Below, piece after piece: positions 42,839 through 52,089 of a stretch of DNA of 64,000 bases. Source of the stretch: Natrarchaeobaculum aegyptiacum (GTDB taxonomy: Archaea; Halobacteriota; Halobacteria; Halobacteriales; Natrialbaceae). The position numbers and the translations under genes were made by a program. Under the pieces are notes generated by a model. The model worked only from the letters and a program-made list of their open reading frames with translations, was not told the origin of the DNA and did no database searches. The first letter of the stretch is position 1. The number at the start of each line of letters is the position of its first letter. The stretch lies in NCBI RefSeq assembly GCF_002156705.1, contig NZ_CP019893.1, positions 496,001 to 560,000 on the forward strand. Direction: 5' to 3'.

Positions 42839-44413
42839 ATGAGTCGCGGTTCCCCGACGGCCAAAATTACTGATACGAATCGACAACAGGTAGACGGCGA
42901 GACGCTCACCGACGAACTGGGCATCGATCGGCGAGAGATCGACTGGCGAAAGGAGTTCGCCCGGTTCGACGAGTCAGACGCAGCCCGACTCGAGTCGATG
43001 TCGCCCCTCTTCGACGACATCGCCGAGGACCTCGTCGACGAGTTCTACGATCACCTCGAGTCGACGGCGGAATCGGCTGCGATCATCGAGTCCTCCTCGA
43101 AGCAAGTCAACCAGCTCAAACGGACCCAGCACCAGTACCTGACCGACCTCGGCAACGGCGAGTACGGCCAGTCGTACTTCGACCAGCGAGCACGCATCGG
43201 AAAGATCCACGACATGCTCGATCTAGGGCCGAAATTCTATCTCGGGGCCTACACGCTCTACTACGAGGGGATTCTTGACGCGGTCTGTGAGGACGCGATG
43301 GACCAGCTGGCCGAGCGGGCGATCGACCACGGACAGGAGTCGGCCGACGGGGACGTCGGAGACGCTGCTGCTGAATCCGGAACCGCGGGCGAGGAGATGG
43401 TCTCGCTGGAGGACGCTCGAGCGGTCGTCGACGAGGGAATGGCTGACGTTCTCGCCGTGTTGAAACTGCTCTCGCTCGACCAGCAGATCGCGATGGACAC
43501 CTACATCCACTCCTACGCGGACGTCGAGGCCGAACTCGAGCGTCGGACCGAAGTCGCGGAGAACGTGACCGACTCCATCGGCGAGGTTCGCGACCGCTCG
43601 CTGGACGTTGAGGAGCGCTCGAGCGAGATCAGCGCGCTCGCGAGCGAGCAGTCCGACTCGATGACGGAGGTCGCATCGGAGGTGTCGAACCTGTCGGCGA
43701 CGGTCGAGGAGATCGCTTCCAACGCCGAGACGGTCAGCGACACGAGCGAACGCGCCGAGTCGATCGCCAACGAGACGACGGAGACGGCGGAGACGGCGAT
43801 CGAGAAGATGGAGAGCGTCGAGGCGGCCGCCAACGACGTCACCGAGGACGTCGAGGACCTCCGGGAGGGCGTCGGGCAGATCGAAGACGTCGTCGACGTG
43901 ATCAACGACATCGCCGACCAGACGAACCTGCTCGCGCTGAACGCCTCGATCGAGGCCGCGACGGCGGGTGAAGCCGGGGCTGGCTTCGCGGTCGTCGCCG
44001 ACGAGGTGAAATCACTCGCCGAGGAGTCCCAGGAGGAGGCCGCGACGATCGAGCGCCTCGTCGACGACATCCGGGAGGACACACGCGAGACCGTTGAGAG
44101 CCTCGAGGAAGCCAACGAGGAGATATCGGAGGGCGTCGAGCGCGTCGAGGAGACCGTCGAGAACCTCTCGCGGATCGAGGGGACGATCGCCGACGCCAAC
44201 GCGGGGATCCAGGAGGTGGCGATCGCGACCGACGATCAGGCCGCCAGCACCGAAGAGGTCGCCAGCGTGACCGACGACGCGATGAGCAAGGCCCAGACGG
44301 TCGCCGAGGACGTCGCCAAGATCGCCCGGGCGAACGAGGAACTTCGGGAGGCGATCACCGAGATCGAATCCGAGGTCACGCGCCTGACCGACCGTGCCGA
44401 CGACGCCCAGTGA
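42839..44413 (+). CDS. hemAT: HemAT-type globin-coupled transducer
   Basis: The 524-residue soluble aerotaxis transducer has an N-terminal heme-globin domain (about 15-200, proximal H124 in [10 protein letters not shown]) and a C-terminal signalling coiled coil with the conserved hairpin [20 protein letters not shown] and the following [20 protein letters not shown]. It senses O2 and signals through CheW to CheA. No membrane segments. A TATTTACA box centred 28 bases upstream of the ATG supports a leaderless start. Its globin is similar to that of the kinase at 30322. Confidence 0.95.
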   Translation: MSRGSPTAKITDTNRQQVDGETLTDELGIDRREIDWRKEFARFDESDAARLESMSPLFDDIAEDLVDEFYDHLESTAESAAIIESSSKQVNQLKRTQHQYLTDLGNGEYGQSYFDQRARIGKIHDMLDLGPKFYLGAYTLYYEGILDAVCEDAMDQLAERAIDHGQESADGDVGDAAAESGTAGEEMVSLEDARAVVDEGMADVLAVLKLLSLDQQIAMDTYIHSYADVEAELERRTEVAENVTDSIGEVRDRSLDVEERSSEISALASEQSDSMTEVASEVSNLSATVEEIASNAETVSDTSERAESIANETTETAETAIEKMESVEAAANDVTEDVEDLREGVGQIEDVVDVINDIADQTNLLALNASIEAATAGEAGAGFAVVADEVKSLAEESQEEAATIERLVDDIREDTRETVESLEEANEEISEGVERVEETVENLSRIEGTIADANAGIQEVAIATDDQAASTEEVASVTDDAMSKAQTVAEDVAKIARANEELREAITEIESEVTRLTDRADDAQ

Positions 44414-44686
44414 CGACAAGCCCACGGCCCCCGATACGTCACCGGGCCATCGTCACCTCGCCGACTCGAGTGCTGTTCTGGAGATACGTTATTCGTCGTG
44501 AACTGACCGACGGGTAGTGATGGAGCACGCTCGAGTGACGCCACGCCGGAACGATCGGGATTTTGTACTCCGGTGTCGGGGATATAATGAGTATTGGTAA
44601 AGAGATATATACGTTCAGTTCACACTGTTGGATAACCAGTAGCGGTGTGCGTCTCGCCCCACACGGCACCGTCTCGAGGGGAGTGT

Positions 44687-45568
44687 ATGACCGAGGATAT
44701 CGTCGCCGACTTCACGAGCAGGTTCTTCCTGAACAGTGGCGACGACGGCGATGGGGCACCGACGAACGGGCGCGTCGTAATGACGCGGAAACGGCTCGTC
44801 CTCGCGACGACCGACGACAAGACGACCATCGCGCTCTCGAACGTCGTCGACGTCAACGTTGGCTCGGTTCCCGCTCACGTCAAACAGTTCTTCGACGATA
44901 CGGTGACGATCGGTTTCAAAGGGCCAACCGGGATCCAGAGTGCCGTCATCGAGAGCGAGGGGGACACTCTGGAGACGTTCGTCGCGATCCTGTTCCGGTG
45001 CCTGCTGAACGGGCGAACGGTGGCCGTCAAACACCCGGCACGGGTCGGTGGGCGGGTCAAGAACACGTCCGTTCGGAAGGGCAAACTCCGGATCAAGAAG
45101 CGCTCGATCGAGGTGACGACGGCCGGTTCGGACGATCCCGTGTCGATCGACGTCGAGAGCGTGATGAACATCGGCCGGTCGAACAGACTCGGTGACGACG
45201 ATCGCGTCACTCTCGTCGTCAAGTGGATCGACGACGGTGGCCTCACGTCGACGACCCTGATCGCCCCGGCGAAGAGTCAATACGTGAATCTGCTCGCCCG
45301 GTTCCTCCGCCTCGAGTTCGACGACTTGCGGGAGGAAGTCGAGGACGTCGAGCTATCGGACCCAGAAAAGCGGGTGCTCGTCAGCGTTCACGCGACCGGT
45401 GGCGACATCGACTTCACGAACCTCCTCGACGGCGATCCGGCCTACGTCACCAACGTCCTCAACTCGGTGAAGAACAAGGACCTCATCGTCGAGAACGGCG
45501 ACGGCATCTCGCTGACCGCGAAGGGACGAATCATCGTGAGCCAGCGCATCGAAGACGTCAACGTTTGA
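44687..45568 (+). CDS. cheF: CheF, chemotaxis-archaellum adaptor (DUF439)
   Basis: This 293-residue archaeal protein couples CheY to the archaellum motor. The N-terminal MTEDIVADFTSRFFLNSGDD and GRVVMTRKRLVLATTDDKTT fit the DUF439/CheF pattern of paired PH-like beta domains. The C-terminus is a winged-helix-like segment (DPEKRVLVSVHATGGDIDFT and LTAKGRIIVSQRIEDVNV). A TATA-like GATATATAC lies near 44607, leaving about 50 bases of leader before this ATG; an in-frame GTG at 44645 is the alternative. Confidence 0.92.
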   Translation: MTEDIVADFTSRFFLNSGDDGDGAPTNGRVVMTRKRLVLATTDDKTTIALSNVVDVNVGSVPAHVKQFFDDTVTIGFKGPTGIQSAVIESEGDTLETFVAILFRCLLNGRTVAVKHPARVGGRVKNTSVRKGKLRIKKRSIEVTTAGSDDPVSIDVESVMNIGRSNRLGDDDRVTLVVKWIDDGGLTSTTLIAPAKSQYVNLLARFLRLEFDDLREEVEDVELSDPEKRVLVSVHATGGDIDFTNLLDGDPAYVTNVLNSVKNKDLIVENGDGISLTAKGRIIVSQRIEDVNV

Positions 45569-45715
45569 TACGATTCCTATCACGCTGTAGAGAACGTTTC
45601 CAGAACGGCGACGAATTTCGACGAACGCAGTCTCGAGTGGCCGTCCACGATCGACCTTTCGACTGTCACCTTTTTGGTCAACATCATTAAGTCATCCCGG
45701 TGTATTCACCCGCCT

Positions 45716-46072
45716 ATGGATGTGCTGATCACAGACGATTCTGGGTTTATGCGTGATCTCCTCCGGGAAATTCTCGAGGAAGAACACACCGTCGTCGGCG
45801 AGGCTGAAAACGGCGTGGAAGCGGTCGAACTGTACCAGGAGAAACAGCCCGACATCGTCTTCATGGATATCGTGATGCCGATCAAAGACGGTATCGAGGC
45901 GACCGGCGAGATCACCGACATGGATCCGGACGCGACGGTCGTGATGTGTACGAGCGTCGAGCAGGCCGAGCAGATGAAAGAGTCGATCAAAGCCGGCGCC
46001 GAGGGATACATCACGAAGCCGTTCCAGAAGGAGAGTGTCCTAGAAGAGATAAACAGCATCGCAGCCGACTGA
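45716..46072 (+). CDS. cheY: chemotaxis response regulator CheY
   Basis: The 118-residue receiver has the acidic pocket (DD at 7-8), phospho-acceptor D51 (VFMDIVMP), T79 (VMCTSVE) and K101 (YITKPF). It relays CheA phosphate through CheF to the archaellum. A CATTAAGTC box centred 28 bases upstream of the ATG fixes the start at 45716, excluding 14 upstream codons. It is followed eight bases later by cheC. Confidence 0.97.
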   Translation: MDVLITDDSGFMRDLLREILEEEHTVVGEAENGVEAVELYQEKQPDIVFMDIVMPIKDGIEATGEITDMDPDATVVMCTSVEQAEQMKESIKAGAEGYITKPFQKESVLEEINSIAAD

Positions 46073-46080
46073 GCCTTCCC

Positions 46081-47289
46081 ATGGAAATCGATATCCGCGA
46101 GCTCGAGACCTACCAGACGCTCGCCCACGACGGTGCACAGTCGGCCGCCCAGTCACTCTCACAGCTTACCGGGATCAGTACGCACGTCCAGGTCACCGAC
46201 GTGTCCCTGATGTCTCCATCGAGTCTGAGCTACGAGTTCATCGGCGACGAGTTCGCCGGCGTCAACATCGATCTGACCGGCGAGATCGCCGGCGAGGTCG
46301 TCCTCGCGTTCGACGAGCAGGGACGACGGGCGATCACCGAGACGCTCGTCCCGGCCGACGACCCCGAGAAGCAAAAGAGTTCGATCAAGGAGGTCGGCAA
46401 CATCATGACCAGCGGCTTCGTCGACGGCTGGGCGAACTACCTCGAGGCCAAGATCAAGAGTTCGCCACCGACCTACATCGAAGGGACGGGAAGCGACATC
46501 CTCCCGACGTCCGCGAGCGAGGGCGACACCCACCTGTTCGTCTTCCGCAGTCGCGTCGAAGCCTCCAAGGACTCGAGCACCGATCCGATCGACTTCCGGA
46601 TCCTCCTCGTCCCGGATTCGGCATCACTCGAGCGGTCGCTCCAGCCAAAGACGGAAAACATCGTCTCGCTGGAAAAGCTCGAGGTATTCAACGAGATGAC
46701 CAAGGAAGGTGCCGAGAAGTCGGCCCAGAACATCTCCTCGATGACAGGGATCGAAACCACGGTCAACGTGAGTCGGCTGAGCCTGGTGCCGATCGAGGAC
46801 ATCCCCAACCGGGTCGGGAGCAAGCGGTTCGTCGGCACCGTCATGGAGTTCCGAGGGAAACTCGGCGGCTTCCTCGTGATCCTGTTCGACCAGCCCTCGG
46901 GACGTGCCGTCGTGGACTCGCTCGTGCCGATGGAGACCGACGGCGACTGGGGCGAGATGGAACAGGGTGCCCTGCGAGAACTCGGCAACATCATGACCAG
47001 CGGCTTCGTCGACGGCTGGGCGAACGTTCTCAACGCCGAGATCAAACACTCGCCCCCGGAGTTCGTCGCTGACACTGGTGCCTCGGTCCTGCGACCGATC
47101 ACGGCCCAGATCGCCGAGACCGACGACCACGCGTTCATGCTGGACTCGAACATCCAGACCGACTCCGACCAGGTGTTCACCTGCCAGATGCTCGCGCTCC
47201 CACGCCGGGACGAACTCGAGGACGCCCTCGACGACCTGCTGCTCGAGAACGCAGAGAACACGGAAGTCAACCCAGAAGACCTCTTCTGA
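46081..47289 (+). CDS. cheC: two-domain CheC-family protein
   Basis: The 402-residue protein consists of two CheC-like units (about 1-195 and 200-400). Each contains one phosphatase ExxN signature: KEVGNIMTSGFVDGWANYL and RELGNIMTSGFVDGWANVL, nearly identical copies. CheC proteins dephosphorylate CheY-P and bind CheD. Each unit keeps only the second ExxN in a recognisable form, so the active sites differ from Thermotoga CheC, which has two per domain. It is in an operon with cheY. No cheD is seen in the window. Confidence 0.93.
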   Translation: MEIDIRELETYQTLAHDGAQSAAQSLSQLTGISTHVQVTDVSLMSPSSLSYEFIGDEFAGVNIDLTGEIAGEVVLAFDEQGRRAITETLVPADDPEKQKSSIKEVGNIMTSGFVDGWANYLEAKIKSSPPTYIEGTGSDILPTSASEGDTHLFVFRSRVEASKDSSTDPIDFRILLVPDSASLERSLQPKTENIVSLEKLEVFNEMTKEGAEKSAQNISSMTGIETTVNVSRLSLVPIEDIPNRVGSKRFVGTVMEFRGKLGGFLVILFDQPSGRAVVDSLVPMETDGDWGEMEQGALRELGNIMTSGFVDGWANVLNAEIKHSPPEFVADTGASVLRPITAQIAETDDHAFMLDSNIQTDSDQVFTCQMLALPRRDELEDALDDLLLENAENTEVNPEDLF

Positions 47290-47409
47290 GCATTTTCGAC
47301 CACTCACTGACTCTCCTCCTCTCCCGACCGGCAGTGTCCTGCACTCCTCGACCAGTATTCGACCCGAACGACCGTCGGGTTCAAAAGGGAAGGCGCGGCC
47401 AGTGGCGGC

Positions 47410-48036
47410 ATGATCGCCATCGCCGGCTCCAAAGGGAGGTGTGGAACCCCCACGGTGACCCTCGGCATCGCCGAGGCACTCGGCCGCACAGACACGCCCG
47501 TCGTGGCCATCGACGCCGACAGACAGCTGCCGAACCTCCACGTCCTGACCGACTGCGACCGCTCGCCGACGGCCGCCGACCGCGTGGACGGTGCGGACGT
47601 GACGACTGTCGCCCAGCGCCATCCCCGCGACGCTCACGTCGGGGTCGTCCCCGCGCCGCGCCCCGGGGAAGCGTTCGACTTCGGCGCGCTCCCAGCGGCC
47701 ACACCCGATGGCATCCAGGTGCTGGTCGACTGCCCGTCCGGTGCCGGACCAGACGTCGTCGACCCGCTCGAGTCCGCACGCGGGATGATCGCCGTCACGA
47801 CGCCCACGGAACGCGGCCTCGAGGCCGCCGAGACGACCCTCGAGATGGCCCGACGGCTACGGGTTCCCGTCTACGGCGTCGTCTGTAACCGGTGTACGGA
47901 TCCGCCCGGGAGAGTCACACGATGGGACGGCGTGGCGGTTCTCGGCTGCGTGCCCGAACGGACCTCGACGCTCGAAAGCGAGGACGTCGCGGCGGCGTTC
48001 GACGACGCCTCGAGCGGGAGTTCGGACGGGTCGTGA
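47410..48036 (+). CDS. MinD/ParA-like protein with degenerate Walker A
   Basis: The 208-residue protein aligns with MinD-like ATPases (IAIAGSKGRCGTPTVTLGIA; VAIDADRQLPNLHVL; VLVDCPSGAGPDVVDPL), but the Walker A motif KGGxGKT is replaced by KGRCGTPT. The nucleotide-binding lysine is missing, so ATP hydrolysis is unlikely. Its stop overlaps the GTG start of a second MinD-like half gene. Lying downstream of cheC, it may be a pseudo-enzyme partner of a real MinD/ParA. Confidence 0.75.
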   Translation: MIAIAGSKGRCGTPTVTLGIAEALGRTDTPVVAIDADRQLPNLHVLTDCDRSPTAADRVDGADVTTVAQRHPRDAHVGVVPAPRPGEAFDFGALPAATPDGIQVLVDCPSGAGPDVVDPLESARGMIAVTTPTERGLEAAETTLEMARRLRVPVYGVVCNRCTDPPGRVTRWDGVAVLGCVPERTSTLESEDVAAAFDDASSGSSDGS

Positions 48037-48491
48037 TCGACTGCCCCGTCGGACTGGCTCGCGACGTCGGGGTGGTGCTCGCGTGTAGCGACCTCGCAGT
48101 CCTCGTAACGGTTCCCGAACGTCCGGCGCTGGTCGACGGACTCCGGACCGGACGGCTCGCCACGGAACTCGGAAGCCCGGTCGCGGCCATCGCACTCAAC
48201 CTGGTCACCCGGGATTGCGACGACCGGTTCGCCGAGTGGCTCACAGCGCACGTGGGAAGCGACGTGACGACGATCGAGCGCGACGACGCCGTCGCGCAGT
48301 CCCGGTGGCTGCCAGTTGCCGAGGTCGACTCGAGCGTTCGCGCTGTCGAGGCCTACCGATCGATCGCCGAACGCCTTCGACGGACCCACGATCGGTTCGC
48401 GAATCGACGCGGTGTGATACAGACCGATAGCGCATACCTCCGTCTTCAGGCGCGGGAGGAGGTCAGGGGTCCATCCTGCAGTAGTCGGTGA
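48033..48491 (+). CDS. truncated MinD-like half protein, overlapping the previous gene
   Basis: From a GTG that overlaps the previous TGA (GTGA), 152 residues read as the second half of a MinD-like fold: IDCPVGLARDVGVVLACSDL and AVLVTVPERPALVDG, then a helical tail. There is no P-loop. The frame stays open upstream into the preceding gene; the 8 residues before the start (LEREFGRV) also look MinD-like, which hints that a longer ancestral ORF was frameshifted. It could be a coupled non-ATPase subunit or a decaying remnant. Confidence 0.55.
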   Translation: MIDCPVGLARDVGVVLACSDLAVLVTVPERPALVDGLRTGRLATELGSPVAAIALNLVTRDCDDRFAEWLTAHVGSDVTTIERDDAVAQSRWLPVAEVDSSVRAVEAYRSIAERLRRTHDRFANRRGVIQTDSAYLRLQAREEVRGPSCSSR

Positions 48492-48637
48492 AACGAGTTA
48501 CTCACCGCTCGCACTCGAGCGGGAGTGCACTGACGTTCGACGACTGCGATACCCACGTCGAGGTGACTCCAGCCCCCGCGTCTCGAGGCGTCTGAATACC
48601 CGGAACACCTTTTGCCCTCACGGGAATCCACTCGAGT

Positions 48638-49489
48638 ATGATCGACGAGACGGTCGAGGAGATATCGGAGATGCAGACCCACAGCTCCTCGGTGGTCGCG
48701 GTCACCGCCACCCGTGCCCTAGAGGAGTTACTCGAGCGGGAGTTCGCGACGCTCGAGGAGTATTTGCGGTCGCTCGAACGGAACGGGTCCGTGCTTCGGC
48801 GAGCGAATCCCTCGCACGCCGCACTCCAGAACGCCGTCAGGGAGGTTGTCTCCGAGGTAACGGAGGCCGACCCCGCCGACGTCGCCGAAGCGAAAGCACT
48901 CACGCAAGAGCGGATCGACGCGGTCGTCTCCCGCGTCGAGTCCGGCAAGACGCTCGCCGCGGAGAACGCTGCGGCGATGCTGGCAGATGGCGAGACGTTG
49001 CTGACCCACGACTACTCTTCGACCGTCCTCGAGGCGATCGAGCAGGCGACGGCGGAGGGAAAACGCTTCGAGGTGTACGTCACCGAGGCCCGGCCCCGAT
49101 TCATCGGCCGGAAGACCGCCCGCGCGCTGGCCGACGTCGAGGGCGTCGAGGCGACGCTCATCACCGACAGCGCCAACGGCGTCTATCTCGAGGAGTGCGA
49201 CCGGGTCGTCGTCGGCATGGACTGCATCGTCGACGACACGCTTTACAATCGGGTCGGGACCTTCCCCATCGCATCGACGGCGGCCCAGCTCGACGTCCCG
49301 GTGACCGTCGTCGGGTCGGCCGCCAAGATCGTCAGCGAAGGGTTCGTCTTCGAACCCGACTACCGCTCCGGAAGCGAGGTAATGCTCGAGCCAAGCGAGG
49401 GCTTCGACGTCGAAAACCCGGCGTACGACGCGACGCCGGTCTCCTTGCTCGAGAGCGTCGTGACCGACGAGGGACGGGTCGAGTTCTGA
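48638..49489 (+). CDS. eIF2B-alpha-like protein (initiation factor 2B / R15P isomerase family)
   Basis: This 283-residue protein has an N-terminal helical bundle (1-100) and a Rossmann-like domain with LLTHDYSSTVLEAIEQA, KRFEVYVTEARPRFIGRKTA, VVVGMDCIVDDTLYNRVGTF and VPVTVVGSAAKI. In ribose-1,5-bisphosphate isomerases and MtnA a catalytic Cys follows the TH; here it is Asp (THDYSS), and the segment resembles eIF2B-alpha (HAYSR). The isomerase activity is therefore doubtful, although the acidic Asp in GMD is kept. A TATA-like stretch about 27 bases upstream supports the ATG. Confidence 0.85.
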   Translation: MIDETVEEISEMQTHSSSVVAVTATRALEELLEREFATLEEYLRSLERNGSVLRRANPSHAALQNAVREVVSEVTEADPADVAEAKALTQERIDAVVSRVESGKTLAAENAAAMLADGETLLTHDYSSTVLEAIEQATAEGKRFEVYVTEARPRFIGRKTARALADVEGVEATLITDSANGVYLEECDRVVVGMDCIVDDTLYNRVGTFPIASTAAQLDVPVTVVGSAAKIVSEGFVFEPDYRSGSEVMLEPSEGFDVENPAYDATPVSLLESVVTDEGRVEF

Positions 49490-49627
49490 GCATCTGTCCT
49501 GAATCTCGAGGAGACATTCACCGTCTGGATACTTTTGGGCCGTAATTGAAGGAAAAACTGTCATATTGCTCGCCTGTACAGATTATTCGTTCATAACGCT
49601 TATTTCGACTCCCGACTGGGTACCTCC

Positions 49628-49723
49628 ATGGAACCAGGTTCTCACACGCAACTGACCACGGACTCGTGTCTCTCCTGTCGATCAGGGCGTTCGCTTCCGG
49701 CTCTCGAGGGTGGTTCTCGGTGA
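49628..49723 (+). CDS. candidate 31-codon leaderless upstream ORF before the Gfo/Idh/MocA gene
   Basis: The ATG lies 26 bases after a GCTTATTT box (49598-49605), the normal position for a leaderless start. The frame (MEPGSHTQLTTDSCLSCRSG...) ends with TGA at 49721-49723, overlapping a GTG at 49720 that begins the oxidoreductase gene (GTGA). This explains both the promoter position and the start of the main gene. The peptide contains CLSC. Confidence 0.5.
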   Translation: MEPGSHTQLTTDSCLSCRSGRSLPALEGGSR

Positions 49724-50955
49724 TCGGTTCGGACGCCGCGTCCGCTCGTGGCTACGACGTCGGCATCGGAATCATCGGACTCGGGGGGATGGGAAGCCTT
49801 CACGCGAGCACGCTCGAGCAACTCGGGGCCGACGTGGTCGCGGGGGCGGACCTCGTCGAGCGTCAACGAACGCGATTCGCCGCCGAGTACGACGCTCGAA
49901 CCTACGAGACCCACGATGGATTACTCACGGACGACGCCGTCGACGCCGTCGTCGTCACGACGCCCAACCGGTTCCACGAACCCATCGCCGTGGCCGCCCT
50001 CGAGACGGGCCGTGACGTTCTCGTCGAGAAACCGCTCGCTCACTCTCTCGAGAGCGCAGAGCGGATCGCCGCGGCCGCGGCCGACTCTGCGGGCACACTG
50101 ATGGTCGGCTTTCACAACCGCTATGCGGCCTCCATGCTGCTGTTCCAGCAGTACCGCAAACGTGGACGGTTCGGGGACCTGACACACGTCGAGGCCAACT
50201 ACGTTCGCCGACGTGGCGTTCCGGGGCCGGGCTCGTGGTTCACCGACCCGGACCTCGCTGGCGGCGGCGCGCTGCTCGACATCGGCGTCCACGCATTGGA
50301 TCTGGCCCTCTACGCGCTCGACTTTCCGGAGGTCACCGAGGTGACGGGCGTCACCCGGACGACGTTCGGTTCGAAACCCGATTACGCCGACCCGGACGGG
50401 TTCGGAACCGACTGGGATGGCCAGAACGAAACCTACGAGGTCGACGACTCGGTCAGCGCCTTCCTCCGGACGGCCGACGGACAGACGATCACCCTCGAGG
50501 CCGCCTGGGCGACTAATCGCGAAGAGAGCATGGACGTTCGCATCCGGGGGACCGACGCCGGCGCGCAGTTCGACGTCGGTGACACGAACCTGACGATCCT
50601 CGAGGCCGGAACCGTCGGCACCGACCACTACGCCGATGCCGAACTCACGGGCGATCCGACGGCGACCGGCTACGAAGACCAGGACCGGGCGTTCCTCGAG
50701 GCCATCCGAACGGGGAGCGAGCCGGAGACCAACACGCTCGAGGAGGCGCTGCTCGTCCAGCGGGTCATCGACGCCATCTACCGCTCGAGCGAACTCGGCC
50801 GGGCCGTCGAGGTCCCGCCCGCTCGTGACGCCGCTACAGCGGAGCCCGCTTCGGCCGCAGGTTCGACGACCGAGACCGACGCCCACTCCAGTTCGGCTGC
50901 GGAAACGGACGGCGACGGCGAAGCAGACGTAGACGAGTGTCCGGCGGTCGACTGA
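49720..50955 (+). CDS. Gfo/Idh/MocA-family oxidoreductase
   Basis: The 411-residue NAD(P)-dependent dehydrogenase has the N-terminal Rossmann motif GIGIIGLGGMGSLHAS, VVVTTPNRFHEPIAV and the EKPLAHS catalytic-lysine motif (family EKP). A C-terminal beta-sheet domain contains GGGALLDIGVHALDLALYAL (metal/substrate histidine). The last ~50 residues are Ser/Thr/Ala/Asp-rich and probably disordered. Substrate is probably a sugar or polyol derivative. The GTG at 49720 overlaps the stop of the small upstream ORF; a GTG at 49666 in the same frame is the alternative. Confidence 0.88.
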   Translation: MIGSDAASARGYDVGIGIIGLGGMGSLHASTLEQLGADVVAGADLVERQRTRFAAEYDARTYETHDGLLTDDAVDAVVVTTPNRFHEPIAVAALETGRDVLVEKPLAHSLESAERIAAAAADSAGTLMVGFHNRYAASMLLFQQYRKRGRFGDLTHVEANYVRRRGVPGPGSWFTDPDLAGGGALLDIGVHALDLALYALDFPEVTEVTGVTRTTFGSKPDYADPDGFGTDWDGQNETYEVDDSVSAFLRTADGQTITLEAAWATNREESMDVRIRGTDAGAQFDVGDTNLTILEAGTVGTDHYADAELTGDPTATGYEDQDRAFLEAIRTGSEPETNTLEEALLVQRVIDAIYRSSELGRAVEVPPARDAATAEPASAAGSTTETDAHSSSAAETDGDGEADVDECPAVD

Positions 50956-51187
50956 CAGTAGTCATCGGTTCGGCGTCTCGGCACGACCGAAATCGGGACG
51001 GGACGTTCGATTCGGAATCGTAGCGACGCGACTCGAGCGACGCGCAGTTCAGGACGACTGGACACGCGACCCGGGGGTGGCGTGTTTACGGTGGGAGCCG
51101 TTTTGCAGGAGACAGCCGCTGCTTCCGTGGTGAGTAGTGGTCAAAACCGAGAGACGGCACCCGCACGGCAGGCGACCAGCGAGCCCG

Positions 51188-51919
51188 TTAGATGACTTCT
51201 TCGAAGTCGTTGTGGCCGTGGATCTCGACGCCCTCGTCGGTGATCTCACAGAGGAAGACGCCGTTGCCGGAGCCGGTGTCGCGCTCGGCGGCGGACTTGA
51301 TGCCGCGGGCGGCGATGGTCATCGCCTCGTCGTTCGAGAGGTCGTCCTCGTAGGCCTGCTCCAGGTGACCGTAGGCCAGTTGCATCCCGCTGCCGGTGAC
51401 GGTGTAGTCGTCTTCCATGACGCCGCCGGCGGGGTCGATACTGTAGACGTGGCTTCCCTCGTCGTCGACGCCACCGAGGATGGGGTGGATCGCGAAGAAC
51501 GGGCCGCCGCGAGCGAAGTTACCCGCGAGTGTCGCGAGCGCGTTGATGCTCATGTGTTCGCCGCGACGGGATTCGAAGAGGTTGACCTCCGCGCGCAGGC
51601 TCGAGATGAACGACTGGGCACCGCCGACGCTGCCGACCATCGTGAGTGCGCCGGTGGGGTGGATCTGCTCGACCTTCTGGACGTTCTTGTTCGAGACGAA
51701 CCGGCCGCCGAGGCTGGCGCGCATGTCCGTCGCGATGACGACGCCGTCGTCGGTCGTGATGCCGATCGTCGTCGTCCCCGTCTTGTTGACGGTGTCGAGG
51801 TCCGTCCGCGAGACGTCGTTCCGGGGGAGCGACCCGAGTTCCGGTTCGTACGGACTCGGCTCGTCGGCCAGCTGGTCGACCGTCCGGGAGAACTCCGAGT
51901 TGTGATGCGGTGTGCGCAT
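51188..51919 (-). CDS. psmB: proteasome beta subunit
   Basis: The 243-residue precursor is processed after G48, leaving T49 as the catalytic N-terminal threonine (NKTG/TTTIGITTDDGVVIATD). The mature part shows DMRASLGGRFVSNKNVQKVE, the GSVGGAQSFI helix start and GSGMQLAYGHLEQAY. It forms the inner proteolytic rings of the 20S proteasome, probably fed by the CDC48-type or PAN ATPases. A strong TTTTATA box 28 bases upstream of the ATG at 51919 rejects the longer frame to 51964. Confidence 0.97.
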   Translation of the reverse strand: MRTPHHNSEFSRTVDQLADEPSPYEPELGSLPRNDVSRTDLDTVNKTGTTTIGITTDDGVVIATDMRASLGGRFVSNKNVQKVEQIHPTGALTMVGSVGGAQSFISSLRAEVNLFESRRGEHMSINALATLAGNFARGGPFFAIHPILGGVDDEGSHVYSIDPAGGVMEDDYTVTGSGMQLAYGHLEQAYEDDLSNDEAMTIAARGIKSAAERDTGSGNGVFLCEITDEGVEIHGHNDFEEVI

Positions 51920-51944
51920 TGACAGACCGTTACGACCGGAATGG

Positions 51945-51953
51945 TATAAAAGG
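51945..51953 (-). promoter_or_regulatory. TATA box of psmB
   Basis: CTTTTATAC on the minus strand, centred near 51948, 28 bases before the psmB ATG, which implies a leaderless mRNA. Confidence 0.6.
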
Positions 51954-52089
51954 CCGGCGTTCACACCGGGCGTTTCCGGTTCCGGGACGGGAACGGGTCC
52001 GCTCGAGCCACCACCGGGATGGCGGAGCCGGCGCTCGAACGGGAACGATACAGTCGAACGAATCGAAAACGGGCGTCGGTGTCAGGTCA

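Noticed and set aside
47892-48032. Longer start for the second MinD-like half gene
   Set aside because: Most of this stretch translates to Arg/Gly-rich shadow sequence within the upstream gene; only the last few residues look MinD-like.
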